Under the pieces are notes generated by a model. The model was not told the origin of the DNA, did not search any database, and saw only the letters and a list, made by a program, of their open reading frames with translations. Below are positions 41,751 through 50,784 of a stretch of 64,000 nucleotides of DNA, in pieces. A program made the position numbers and the translations under genes. Origin of the DNA: Thiocystis minor (GTDB taxonomy: Bacteria > Pseudomonadota > Gammaproteobacteria > Chromatiales > Chromatiaceae); NCBI RefSeq assembly GCF_016653465.1, contig NZ_NHSQ01000084.1, positions 62,001 through 126,000 of the forward strand, read 5' to 3'. Numbering within the stretch: position 1 is the first letter of the stretch; the number at the start of each line of letters is the position of its first letter.

Positions 41751-43994
41751 TCAATCCGCCGAATTTCGCCCCATCCCCGCCCGCACGCAGCGCAGAAGCC
41801 CGTAGTCATAACGCCCCTCGAAGGCATCGAAGACCGGCTTCAGTCCCATCATCGCACCCTCGGGCAGTTGATCGAAGGCGAACTCGATACGCCGCCGGGT
41901 CTCGGCGTCGAGCTTGACCACGTCCTGAACGGCCAACTCCCCTTCCTCGATGCAGCGTGACAGATGGGTGTAGATGGTCGTGGATTTGAGGTTTCGGTGC
42001 AGGGCGATCGCCTCCGCATCCATCCCTTTGCGAAACAACCCCAGCGTTTCCAGGAGCGTGTCGCTCAGACCTCCCGACTCCCAGATCCGTCCCGACGATG
42101 GCGCAGCGCGGGAGACGGACCGCAGCGGCAGCGGCGGCAGCCCCGACGGACGGCCATGCCGCGCCGCGTGCTCGGACAGCACCCGCAGAAACTCCTCGCC
42201 GAAGCGTTCCAGCTTGGCCTGTCCGACACCCGTGATCTGGCTGAGTTCGTCCCGCGTGCGCGGACGATAGGTCAACATCTCGCGCAACGTGGCGTCGGCG
42301 AAGATGACATAGGCGGGTACGTTTTGCGCCAGCGCCAGTTGGCGACGCTGCTCGCGCAACGCCTGCCACAGCGCCGCCGCCTCCGGATCGGTCGGGGCCG
42401 CGGACACCGGGGCACGGGACGAGGCACCGCTCTTGCGCTCGGGATCGCGACGTAGCCGGATGGCGCGCTCGCCGCGCAACAGCGGACGACTCTGTTCGGT
42501 CAGCTTGAGCGCGCCATGGCCCTCCATGTCCACCGCGATCAGACCCGCCGCCACCAGTTGTCGGTAAACCGAACGCCATTGATCGGCGCTCATCGGCTTG
42601 CCCTCGACCGCTTTGCCGATCCCGTAGGTGCTCACCCGGTCGTGTCCGAAGCGGCGGATGCGCTCCAGGCTCTTGCCGAGCAGCACATCCACCAGATAGG
42701 CACTGCCGAAGCGCTGGCCGGTGCGATAGATGCAGGACAGCGCCATCTGGGCCGCGAGCGTCCCGTCCCAGGTCTCCACCGGCTCCTGACAGGTATCGCA
42801 GTTGCCGCAGGGCTTGGGCAGGGTCTCGCCGAAATAATTGAGCATCACCTGACGCCGGCACTCGGTGGTCTCGCAATAACCGAGCATGCCGTCGAGCTTG
42901 TGCAGCTCGATGCGCTTGAAATGCTCGTCCGCGTCCGAATCCTCGATGATCCGGCGCAGCATCACCACGTCGCCGATGCCATAGGTCATCCAGGCATCCG
43001 CCGGCTGACCGTCGCGCCCGGCGCGACCGGTCTCCTGATAATAGGCTTCGAGACTTTTCGGTAGATCCAGATGGGCGACGAAACGCACGTCCGGCTTGTC
43101 GATACCCATGCCGAAGGCGATGGTCGCGACCATGACAACGCCCTCCTCGCGCAGAAAGCGGGCCTGATGCGCGCGGCGCGTGTCGGCGGGCAGACCGGCA
43201 TGGTAGGGCAGCGCGGGAAAGTCGTGATCCTGAAGAAAGGTCGCGGTCTCCTCGACCCGGCGGCGCGACAGGCAGTAGACGATGCCCGCGTCTTCCGGAT
43301 GCTCGCGACGCAGGAAGGCCAGCAGTTGCTGACGCGGATTGGCCTTCTCGACGATGCGGTAGCGGATGTTCGGGCGGTCGAAGCTGGAGACGAACTGACG
43401 CGCCTGACCCAGGCTCAGACGGGTGACGATCTCGTTGCGGGTCGGGGTGTCGGCGGTGGCGGTGAGCGCGATGCGCGGCACTTCTGGCCAGCGGGTGTGC
43501 AACCGGTCGAGCTGGATGTATTCGGGTCGGAAGTCGTGCCCCCATTGGGACACGCAATGCGCCTCGTCGATGGCGAAGAGCGCGACCGGGATTCGGTCGA
43601 GCAGATCCTCGAAGCGTTCGGTCAGCAGGCGTTCCGGGGCGACATAGAGCAGATCCAGCCGACCCGACAGGAGCGCCTGCTCGACCGCGCGCGCCTTATC
43701 GGGGGTGAGTGAGGAGTTCAGAAAGGCCGCCCGCACGCCAAGCTGCGTCAGTGCGTCCACCTGATCCTGCATCAGCGCGATCAGCGGCGAGACGACGATC
43801 CCGGTCCCCGGACGCAACAGTGCCGGGATCTGATAACAGAGTGACTTGCCGCCGCCGGTCGGCATCAGCACCAGCGCATCGCCCCCGCCGACCACCAAAT
43901 CGATGATCTCGGCCTGAGCGCCGCGGAAGCGATCGAAACCGAAGACCCGGTTCAGGATGCTCAGCGGCGTTTCATCCATCCGGGCGTTCGTCAT
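41751..43994 (-). CDS. recQ: ATP-dependent DNA helicase RecQ
   Basis: 747 residues. SF2 motifs: Walker [13 protein letters not shown]-type box DEAHC, motif III (ALTATAD), and motif [12 protein letters not shown]. The RQC domain has the zinc cysteines CEttECR/CGNCDTC, and the HRDC domain includes [21 protein letters not shown] long C-terminal helix-turn-helix extension ([20 protein letters not shown]) is present as in long RecQ proteins. The start is set at [10 protein letters not shown], since the extra N-terminal codons to 44078 are made of palindromic repeats. Function: recombination and replication-fork repair. Confidence 0.85.
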   Translation of the reverse strand: MTNARMDETPLSILNRVFGFDRFRGAQAEIIDLVVGGGDALVLMPTGGGKSLCYQIPALLRPGTGIVVSPLIALMQDQVDALTQLGVRAAFLNSSLTPDKARAVEQALLSGRLDLLYVAPERLLTERFEDLLDRIPVALFAIDEAHCVSQWGHDFRPEYIQLDRLHTRWPEVPRIALTATADTPTRNEIVTRLSLGQARQFVSSFDRPNIRYRIVEKANPRQQLLAFLRREHPEDAGIVYCLSRRRVEETATFLQDHDFPALPYHAGLPADTRRAHQARFLREEGVVMVATIAFGMGIDKPDVRFVAHLDLPKSLEAYYQETGRAGRDGQPADAWMTYGIGDVVMLRRIIEDSDADEHFKRIELHKLDGMLGYCETTECRRQVMLNYFGETLPKPCGNCDTCQEPVETWDGTLAAQMALSCIYRTGQRFGSAYLVDVLLGKSLERIRRFGHDRVSTYGIGKAVEGKPMSADQWRSVYRQLVAAGLIAVDMEGHGALKLTEQSRPLLRGERAIRLRRDPERKSGASSRAPVSAAPTDPEAAALWQALREQRRQLALAQNVPAYVIFADATLREMLTYRPRTRDELSQITGVGQAKLERFGEEFLRVLSEHAARHGRPSGLPPLPLRSVSRAAPSSGRIWESGGLSDTLLETLGLFRKGMDAEAIALHRNLKSTTIYTHLSRCIEEGELAVQDVVKLDAETRRRIEFAFDQLPEGAMMGLKPVFDAFEGRYDYGLLRCVRAGMGRNSAD

Positions 43995-44013
43995 CGTTGC
44001 GACCCCTGTGAGC

Positions 44014-44097
44014 GCCGACATGCTGTCGGCACCTGATGCGTCCGACATGTTGTCGGACGAGTCGGCCGGCTCCGACACAGCCGATAACCTGTCGGCT
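44014..44097. repeat. Palindromic repeats upstream of recQ
   Basis: GCCGACATGCTGTCGGC (44014-44030), TCCGACATGTTGTCGGA (44041-44057) and AGCCGATAACCTGTCGGCT (44079-44097). The stem is variable while loops ATGYTGT/AACCTGT recur. They precede the chosen recQ start and keep its frame open. Confidence 0.8.
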
Positions 44098-44196
44098 TCC
44101 TCAGGGCCGACGACAAGGCGGCACTCCCAGGGGCGGCGCTCTCAGAACGATTCGATGCACGCCCTGGAAGGTCAAACGGCATCAATGGCCCTCGCC

Positions 44197-44592
44197 TCAC
44201 CAGCAGGGCGCCGCGACGCTCGACATCGCACCGAAGGCGTCCCAGGGAGTCGGCATGGGCATGCCGCCCCAGGGGCCGCCCGATTTGACGCGGATCACAT
44301 ACTCGGCCCATTGCAGCGGACGCGGCAGATAACCGACCTGAGCGGCAATCGTATGCAGTTCGGAGACAAAAGCGATGTCGCATCCGGTCTCGGAACCCGG
44401 CGCGGCCATGCATAGATCATGACGCATGCAGGCGGCGTCGAAGGCATCGACGGGCGGCGGAAAACCGCCGTTCGGGTAGTTGATGCCGCACCAGTTGCCA
44501 TAGATCGGCATGCACTTGAAGGCGGCGGCATCGGTGGCGAGGATGGCCAGCAGTGCGCCGGCCAGATAAGTCGGAATCCTTGAGCGGGTCAT
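44197..44592 (-). CDS. Secreted phospholipase A2-like protein
   Basis: 131 residues with a signal peptide (LAGALLAILATDAAA). The mature part has a calcium-loop-like YGNWCG (residues 31-36), and the catalytic helix CMRHDLC (residues 55-61) contains the His-Asp pair of PLA2 enzymes; further Cys residues (Cys26, Cys35, Cys70, C-terminal Cys130) can form disulfides. PLA2 enzymes hydrolyse the sn-2 ester of phospholipids. The length matches small bacterial PLA2-like proteins; activity is inferred from the motif only. It lies between oadB and recQ on the same strand. Confidence 0.75.
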   Translation of the reverse strand: MTRSRIPTYLAGALLAILATDAAAFKCMPIYGNWCGINYPNGGFPPPVDAFDAACMRHDLCMAAPGSETGCDIAFVSELHTIAAQVGYLPRPLQWAEYVIRVKSGGPWGGMPMPTPWDAFGAMSSVAAPCW

Positions 44593-44701
44593 GGAACCTC
44601 CTCGGTCGTCTGAAAGGCAGGGTGAAACGAGCTGTCTGGATAGTATCCGATTGCACCGGATTTTCGCTCGTTTTCAAAGCTCCAGCCCTGCCTTCCCGCT
44701 C

Positions 44702-45835
44702 TTAAGGCCCAATCAAGGCGAGCAACAACCCAGCGGCCACTGCCGAACCAATGACCCCGGCCACGTTCGGCCCCATGGCATGCATCAACAGGAAGTTGTG
44801 CGGATCCGTTTCCTGCCCGACCTTGTTGGCGACCCGCGCGGCCATCGGGACGGCGGAGACGCCGGCGGCGCCGATCAATGGGTTGACCTTGCCACCCGTG
44901 GCGTAGCACATGATCTTGCCCATCACGACCCCGGCGGCGGTGCCGATACAGAACGCAAACGCGCCAAGCAGCAGGATGCCGAGCGTCTCCAGGTTGAGAA
45001 ACTTGTCCGCCGAGAGCTTGGAGCCGACCGCCAGACCCAGCAGGATGGTGACGATGTTGATGATCTCGTTCTGGGCCGCGCGGCTCAGACGCTCGACCAC
45101 GCCGGCTTCGCGCAGCAGATTGCCGAAGGTCAGCATCCCGATCAACGGGGCCGCCGAGGGCAGCAGCAGCGCGCACAGGATCAGTACCACGAAGGGAAAG
45201 AGGATGCGCTCCAGCCGCGAGACCGGACGCATCTGTTCCATCACCACGGCGCGTTCTTTTTGCGTGGTCAGCGCGCGCATGATGGGCGGCTGAATGATTG
45301 GTACCAGCGCCATGTAGGAATAGGCTGCGACCGCGATGGCCCCGAGCATGTCCGGCGCCAGCCGCGAGGCCAGGAAGATGGCGGTGGGTCCATCCGCGCC
45401 GCCGATGATGGCGATGGACGCCGCCTCCTTCATGGTGAAGTCGAACCCCGGCAGACCGTTGAGCAGCACGGCGCCGATCAGGGTTGCGAAGATACCGAAT
45501 TGGGCCGCGGCACCCAGCAGCAGCGTGGAGGGTCGCGCGATCAGCGCGCTGAAATCGGTCAGCGCCCCGACCCCCATGAAGATCAGCAGCGGAAAGGCAC
45601 CGCTCTCGATGCCGACATGATAGACCTGTCCGATCAGGCCATCCGGCCCGCCGATCCCGGCAACCGGAATATTGCACAGCAGCGCGCCGAACCCGATCGG
45701 CACCAGCAGCAGCGGCTCGAATTTCTTGACGAGCGCCAGATAGATCAAGAGACAGCCGACGCCCATCATCAGGGCCTGGCCCCAGTCCAGATTGGCGATC
45801 CCGGTGGAGAGCCAGAGTTGTTGAATTTCGTCCAT
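44702..45835 (-). CDS. oadB: Oxaloacetate decarboxylase sodium pump, beta subunit
   Basis: 377 residues, about 9-10 membrane helices. Contains the GGADGP stretch and the conserved Asp ([16 protein letters not shown]), [12 protein letters not shown] and [20 protein letters not shown]. The beta subunit decarboxylates carboxybiotin and moves Na+ outward. The start is [10 protein letters not shown]; an ATG 63 bp upstream lies inside oadA. It follows oadA with a 5-bp gap, in the order gamma-alpha-beta. Confidence 0.92.
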   Translation of the reverse strand: MDEIQQLWLSTGIANLDWGQALMMGVGCLLIYLALVKKFEPLLLVPIGFGALLCNIPVAGIGGPDGLIGQVYHVGIESGAFPLLIFMGVGALTDFSALIARPSTLLLGAAAQFGIFATLIGAVLLNGLPGFDFTMKEAASIAIIGGADGPTAIFLASRLAPDMLGAIAVAAYSYMALVPIIQPPIMRALTTQKERAVVMEQMRPVSRLERILFPFVVLILCALLLPSAAPLIGMLTFGNLLREAGVVERLSRAAQNEIINIVTILLGLAVGSKLSADKFLNLETLGILLLGAFAFCIGTAAGVVMGKIMCYATGGKVNPLIGAAGVSAVPMAARVANKVGQETDPHNFLLMHAMGPNVAGVIGSAVAAGLLLALIGP

Positions 45836-45840
45836 CGCGG

Positions 45841-47631
45841 TCAGCCCAGGGTGAGCAGTGGGGTGCCAACGGCGACGGTGTCGCCTGACTTGACACAAAT
45901 GTCGATGACGGTGCCGGCCGTGATCGCCCGGACCTCCGCCTCCATCTTCATGGCCTCAAGCACGACCACGACCTCGCCGGCCGCGACCGCCTGACCCTCG
46001 CTGACCATGACCTTGACGATGGTGCCGGCCAGCGGCGACGCGACAGGGTTGGCATCGGAGCGGGACGTTACCACGGGCGCAACCGTTTGCCCCATCGGTT
46101 GCAGCGACTCGATGGCACCCTGCGGCGAGACCTTGACGTCATAGGCGCGACCGTTGACCTCGATGCGATAGCGCTCGGAACCCGTCATCGGCGCACTCGC
46201 CGCGGCGACAGGCGCCGCGGGCTTGTCCTCGATGGTCCAGGGCGGCGGCTCGAAGGCAGCGGGGTTACCGCGATTTTCGATGAATTTCAGGCCCACCTGA
46301 GGGAACATCGCATAGATAAGCACGTCATCGACAGCGTCCCCGACCAGATCGAGCTTGCGCTCGCCTGCAATGGTCTCCAGCTCTTCGGTCAGTCGCTCCA
46401 GCTCCGGGCTCAGCTCGTCCGCCGGGCGGCAGGTGATGGGTTCCTCGCCGTCCTTCAGGATCCGCGCCTGCAGATCGGCATCGACCGGCGCCGGCGTGGC
46501 CCCATAGGCGCCTTTGAGCACGCCGGCTGTCTCGTTGGTGATGCTCTTGTAGCGCTCGCCCATCAGCACGTTGAGCACCGCCTGACTGCCGACGATCTGC
46601 GAGGTGGGCGTCACCAGCGGGAGATAGCCCAAATCTTTGCGCACCTTCGGAATCTCTTCCAGCACCTCGTCGAGACGATCGCCGGCGCCCTGCTCGCGCA
46701 ACTGGTTTTCCATGTTGGTCAGCATGCCGCCCGGTACCTGGGCGACCAGAATCCGCGAGTCCACGCCCTTGAGCGCGCCCTCGAAACGGGCGTATTTTTT
46801 GCGCACCTCACGGAAATAGGCGGCGATCTCTTCGAGCAGCAGCAGGTCGAGCCCGGTGTCGCGCGGCGTGTCCTGGAAGATGGCGACTACCGATTCGGTT
46901 GGCGAATGGCCGTAGGTCATGCTCATCGAGGAGATGGAGGTATCGACCATGTCGATCCCCGCCTCGGCGGCCTTGAGGATGGACGCGGTGCTGAGTCCGG
47001 TGGTGGCGTGGCACTGCATCCCGAGCGGGATCGCGCAGGTCGCCTTCAGGCGGGTCACCAACTCCTCCGCGACATAGGGCCGGAGCAGTCCGGCCATGTC
47101 CTTGATGCAGATGGAATGGCAGCCCATGTCCTCCAGCCGCCGCCCCATGTCCACCCAGTAATCGACATCATGCACCGGGCTAACGGTGTAGGACATGGTG
47201 CCCTGGGCGTGGGCGTCGGTGGCGAGGGCCGCATGCACCGCCTGCTCCAGATTGCGCAGATCGTTCATGGCGTCGAAGATTCGGAACACGCCGATGCCGT
47301 TGACGGCGGCGCGTTCGACGAATTTCTCGACCAGATCGTCGGCATAGTGGCGATAACCGAGCAGGTTCTGTCCGCGCAGCAGCATCTGCTGGGGCGTGTT
47401 GGGCATCGCCGCCTTGAGTTGGCGCAAACGGTCCCAGGGATCTTCGCCCAGATAGCGGATGCAGGCGTCAAAGGTCGCGCCGCCCCAGGTTTCCAGGGAC
47501 CAGTAGCCGACCTGATCCAGCTTCGCGGCGATGGGGAGCATGTCCTCGATGCGCATGCGGGTCGCCAGCAGTGACTGATGGGCGTCGCGCAGGACGACTT
47601 CGGTAATGCCAAGGGGAGAGTTTTGAGTCAT
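45841..47631 (-). CDS. oadA: Oxaloacetate decarboxylase alpha subunit (biotin-carrying carboxyltransferase)
   Basis: 596 residues. The N-terminal carboxyltransferase TIM barrel ([37 protein letters not shown]) is followed by a conserved carboxylase domain and a C-terminal biotinyl domain with the biotin lysine in EAMKMEAE. It moves CO2 from oxaloacetate to biotin, handed to OadB. A Pro/Ala linker precedes the biotinyl domain. oadG starts 342 bp upstream with a 99-bp gap before this start; all three subunits are present. Confidence 0.92.
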   Translation of the reverse strand: MTQNSPLGITEVVLRDAHQSLLATRMRIEDMLPIAAKLDQVGYWSLETWGGATFDACIRYLGEDPWDRLRQLKAAMPNTPQQMLLRGQNLLGYRHYADDLVEKFVERAAVNGIGVFRIFDAMNDLRNLEQAVHAALATDAHAQGTMSYTVSPVHDVDYWVDMGRRLEDMGCHSICIKDMAGLLRPYVAEELVTRLKATCAIPLGMQCHATTGLSTASILKAAEAGIDMVDTSISSMSMTYGHSPTESVVAIFQDTPRDTGLDLLLLEEIAAYFREVRKKYARFEGALKGVDSRILVAQVPGGMLTNMENQLREQGAGDRLDEVLEEIPKVRKDLGYLPLVTPTSQIVGSQAVLNVLMGERYKSITNETAGVLKGAYGATPAPVDADLQARILKDGEEPITCRPADELSPELERLTEELETIAGERKLDLVGDAVDDVLIYAMFPQVGLKFIENRGNPAAFEPPPWTIEDKPAAPVAAASAPMTGSERYRIEVNGRAYDVKVSPQGAIESLQPMGQTVAPVVTSRSDANPVASPLAGTIVKVMVSEGQAVAAGEVVVVLEAMKMEAEVRAITAGTVIDICVKSGDTVAVGTPLLTLG

Positions 47632-47730
47632 GGTCTATTTCTGCAAATTGCTTGAGCCAGACGCGCTCGACGCCTGGGACGGGCGTAATCGATGGGGTTC
47701 GGAATGATTGGCGGGGCGGACGATTGAGCT

Positions 47731-47973
47731 TCAGTGTTGGCGGCGATAACGCGCGACGGCGGCGGCGATGACCGCGATCAGATCGTCGGGCGCGGAAGAC
47801 GGGGACTGCGTTGGCGTGGTCGCGAGCGGCAGCGCTTCTTCTGGCGCCAGGCGCAGGATCAGCGAGGACATCAAGCGCAACACGCCAACCAGCAGCAGCA
47901 GGAAGGCATAAACAATGCCCATGCCGATAACCATCAGGCGCAGACTCTCGATTAATAACGTACTTTCATTCAT
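47731..47973 (-). CDS. oadG: Oxaloacetate decarboxylase gamma subunit
   Basis: 80 residues with one N-terminal membrane helix (LRLMVIGMGIVYAFLLLLVG) and a cytoplasmic tail that ends AVARYRRQH, typical of OadG, whose C-terminal His residues bind Zn and dock the alpha subunit. First gene of oadGAB. It is divergent from pbpC with only 64 bp between the starts, so both promoters must overlap there. Confidence 0.85.
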   Translation of the reverse strand: MNESTLLIESLRLMVIGMGIVYAFLLLLVGVLRLMSSLILRLAPEEALPLATTPTQSPSSAPDDLIAVIAAAVARYRRQH

Positions 47974-48037
47974 GCTCTAAGACCCCATCGGGAAAGCCAA
48001 TCGGCTCGGATACCGCAAACTCGCGAGCGTAACCGTG

Positions 48038-50170
48038 ATGAAGGCAATCAGCAAGGTTTGGCGGCGTCGCTGGTGGACGTTCGCCCTGAGCGGACTGCTC
48101 GTCGCGCTGGTCGCGGGTGTCCTGTCCGGCGTCGCTACGCTCATCGTTGCCACCGAACTCCCCGACTCCAACCCCGTCGTTTCGACCCTGATGCTCGACC
48201 GCGACGGGCGTTTGCTGCGTCCCTTCACGGTCGCCGGTGGACGCTGGCGCCTGCCGGTCAGTCTGGACCAGGTCGATCCGGGCTATCTCGCCATGCTGCT
48301 GGCGGTGGAGGATCGGCGTTTTCGCACGCATGTCGGCGTCGATCCCCGTGCGCTTCTGCGCGCCGCCGGACAATTTCTGGTCAACGGACACATCGTCTCC
48401 GGCGGCTCCACCCTGACCATGCAAGTCGCCCGACTGCTGGAGGGCGAGTCGACCCGACGACTGTCCGGCAAGCTGCATCAGATCCGTCTTGCGCTGGCCC
48501 TGGAGCGCCGGCTGGACAAAGACGCCATCCTGACCGCCTATCTGACGCGCGCGCCCTATGGCAGCAATCTCGAAGGGGTGCGCGCCGCCGCGCTGGCTTG
48601 GTTCGGCAAGGAACCGCGCCGTCTGAGCGCCGCCGAATCCGCCCTGCTGGTGGCCCTGCCCCAGGCGCCGGAGTCGCGTCGCCCCGATCGCGACCCGGCC
48701 GCCCTGCGCCGGGCGCGCGACCGCATTTTGGAGCGCGTCCATCGTCTCGGCGTCATCGACGGGATCGAGCTGGCCGCCGCGCTGCGCGAACCGGTGCCGA
48801 CCCGGCGGCGCCCCTTCCCGATGCTCGCCGCCCATCTCACCTGGCGTCTGCATCGGGCACACCCGGAGCCGGCCAGCCAGCGACTGACCATCGATGCCGG
48901 GCTCCAAAAACGTCTGGAACGTCTGGCCGTCGAACGGGCGCCCGCGTTGGGCGCCAAGGTCTCGCTCGCCCTCTTGGCGGTCGATCATGCGACCGGCGAG
49001 GTGCTGGCCTCGGTCGGGTCGGCGGATCTATTCGACGACGGACGGCGCGGCTATATCGACATGACCCGCGCCCCGCGCTCGCCCGGCTCCACGCTCAAAC
49101 CGCTGATCTACGGTCTCGCCTTCGAGGACGGCATCGCTCATCCCGAAAGCCTGATCGAGGATCGCCCAAGCGGCTTCGCCGGCTATGTCCCGACCAACTT
49201 CGATCGCGAGTTTCAGGGCACGGTGAGCGTGCGCCGAGCGCTGCAATTCTCGCTGAACATCCCTGCGATCCAGCTTCTCGATGCCGTGGGGCCGGAGCGT
49301 CTGGCGGCGCGTCTGCGCCGCGCCGGTGCGCAGCCGCTGCTGCCGGATCGCTCGCCGCCGGGGCTCGCCATCGGACTGGGCGGGGTCGGTCTGACTCTGA
49401 CCGATCTGGTGCGCCTCTATGCCGCCATCGCGCGGGGCGGAACGGCGGTCGAGCTGAAGGAGCGACTGAATGAAACTCAAACGGGAAAGGCGCTTGGGGT
49501 GCCCGTCGATGCGTCCGCGTCGACTCGCGGCCCGCCGGTGCTCGATCCGCGCGCCGCCTGGTCGGTCGCCTCCATCCTCGCCGGCGCGCCCACGCCGCTG
49601 CACACCCCGACGGGCGGCATCGCCTTCAAGACCGGCACCTCCTACGGCTACCGCGACGCCTGGGCGATCGGTTTCGACGGTCGTCATGTCATCGGCGTCT
49701 GGACCGGACGGCCGGATGGCGCGCCGGTGCCGGGTCTGGTCGGCCTGGAGGCCGCCGCGCCCATCCTGTTCGACGCCTTCACCCGTCTGGGTCCGCGCGT
49801 TCCGCTGCCGTCGGCGCCGCCCGGCATCCTGACCGCCGCCAGTTCCGCCGCGCTGCCGCCACCGCTGCAACGGGTCCGCGATCCCCGGCAAGCCAGCGCA
49901 TCGGATGCGACAGACTCTGTCCTCGAAATCGCCTATCCTCCGCCGGATGCACGAATCGATCTGGGCTTGACGACCGGTCGGCACGCCGATCTGGCACTCA
50001 AGGTTCGGGGCGGCTCGCCACCCTTCACCTGGTTCGCCAATGGTGCGCCGATCGCGCGCGAGCCCTTCGACCGGATCGCCCGCTGGACCCCGGATGGCCC
50101 CGGATTCGTCATCATATCGTTGATTGATGGACGGGGCGTGGCGGCGCGCGCGACGGTCTTTCTGGAATAA
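48038..50170 (+). CDS. pbpC: Penicillin-binding protein 1C
   Basis: 710 residues. Signal-anchor helix at about 12-35, glycosyltransferase domain (GT51) with EDRRFRTHVGVDPRALLRA and GGSTLTMQVARLLEG, transpeptidase with SxxK in PGSTLKPLIYG, SLN and KTGTSYGYRDAWAIGFDG, and the C-terminal BiPBP_C domain from about 620 onward. It polymerises and cross-links peptidoglycan in the periplasm. A GTG three bases upstream is an alternative start. Confidence 0.9.
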   Translation: MKAISKVWRRRWWTFALSGLLVALVAGVLSGVATLIVATELPDSNPVVSTLMLDRDGRLLRPFTVAGGRWRLPVSLDQVDPGYLAMLLAVEDRRFRTHVGVDPRALLRAAGQFLVNGHIVSGGSTLTMQVARLLEGESTRRLSGKLHQIRLALALERRLDKDAILTAYLTRAPYGSNLEGVRAAALAWFGKEPRRLSAAESALLVALPQAPESRRPDRDPAALRRARDRILERVHRLGVIDGIELAAALREPVPTRRRPFPMLAAHLTWRLHRAHPEPASQRLTIDAGLQKRLERLAVERAPALGAKVSLALLAVDHATGEVLASVGSADLFDDGRRGYIDMTRAPRSPGSTLKPLIYGLAFEDGIAHPESLIEDRPSGFAGYVPTNFDREFQGTVSVRRALQFSLNIPAIQLLDAVGPERLAARLRRAGAQPLLPDRSPPGLAIGLGGVGLTLTDLVRLYAAIARGGTAVELKERLNETQTGKALGVPVDASASTRGPPVLDPRAAWSVASILAGAPTPLHTPTGGIAFKTGTSYGYRDAWAIGFDGRHVIGVWTGRPDGAPVPGLVGLEAAAPILFDAFTRLGPRVPLPSAPPGILTAASSAALPPPLQRVRDPRQASASDATDSVLEIAYPPPDARIDLGLTTGRHADLALKVRGGSPPFTWFANGAPIAREPFDRIARWTPDGPGFVIISLIDGRGVAARATVFLE

Positions 50171-50224
50171 TGACGGCAAACTGTGACGCGCTTCACGAAA
50201 CAAACATTTTCACCGTGTTCGATT

Positions 50225-50306
50225 CAACCGCGTTATAGAGTGACGGGGGGCATGCGAGTGACCCCAGACTTGCGGGTCGTTCACGGGGCTTGGCGCAACG
50301 CGGTTG
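50225..50306. repeat. Diverged copy of the 85-bp element family
   Basis: Ends CAACCGCGTT and AACGCGGTTG are perfect inverted repeats 82 bp apart and resemble AAACCGCGTC/GACGCGGTTT of the other copies, also keeping GCTTGG-type bases before the right end. The gap 50171-50784 contains no gene; it holds this element, a shared 36-bp flank (50329-50364), a heptamer repeat, a MITE and a palindrome. Confidence 0.45.
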
Positions 50307-50441
50307 AGAATTTCGGCTTTGATCATCGACAACGAGCGATGGCCGAAACGATGATCGACGCCCGAATTTCCTTTCCCACGAACTTAATTGTAGTGTTCGG
50401 GCGCTGGAAACCGGCCTAACAGGATGTCACCGAATAGCATG

Positions 50442-50476
50442 CCAACAGCCAACAGCCAACAGCCAACAGCCAACAG
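50442..50476. repeat. Tandem heptamer (CCAACAG)x5
   Basis: Five perfect copies, followed by CCAGGG. No coding role. It lies between the repeat elements upstream of the TonB receptor gene. Confidence 0.95.
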
Positions 50477-50580
50477 CCAGGGATTGTCGCTCGGGTCGCC
50501 TCAAATTCAAGCTGGATTCTGGTTGCCCAGGTCATTTTCTGCGAAGCATTGACCGATTTTCCGCTCGCCCCGCGTCCTAA

Positions 50581-50720
50581 GAGTCTGTTCATAAAGTTCT
50601 CATTGAATTACATATGGTTCCTGAACATGGCACCGACGGAAACCAAGTTTGTGCCTTAATCGCGTCAAGGACGTAACCGCAACCATTTAATCTCATTAGG
50701 AAAACTTTTCAAACAGACTC
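50581..50720. mobile_element. 140-bp MITE with GAGTCTGTT inverted ends and TAA target duplication
   Basis: Left end GAGTCTGTTCATAAAGTTCT and right end (complement) GAGTCTGTTTGAAAAGTTTT agree at most positions. TAA flanks both ends (50578-50580, 50721-50723). It is non-coding and too short for a transposase. The GAG...CTC ends and 3-bp TAA duplication resemble IS5-family (IS1031-like) elements, so an IS5-type transposase may mobilise it. Confidence 0.7.
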
Positions 50721-50726
50721 TAAGCC

Positions 50727-50763
50727 CTTTGGCTTCGCTCAGAACAGGCTTGCCGAAGGGTCG
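50727..50763. repeat. Palindromic repeat with CCCTTTGGC/GCCGAAGGG arms
   Basis: Arms CCCTTTGGC and GCCGAAGGG flank CTTCGCTCAGAACAGGCTT. A short extragenic palindrome type common in proteobacteria. It sits 22 bp before the TonB receptor start. Confidence 0.55.
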
Positions 50764-50784
50764 AAGAGAGACAAGGATCGCAGG

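Noticed and set aside
44591-45994. Long plus-strand open frame over oadB
   Set aside because: It is the antisense of oadB/oadA in high-GC DNA, with Gln/Asp/His-rich content and no family pattern.
50183-50419. Small plus-strand frame downstream of pbpC
   Set aside because: It covers the diverged repeat element and the 36-bp flank; no protein-like pattern.
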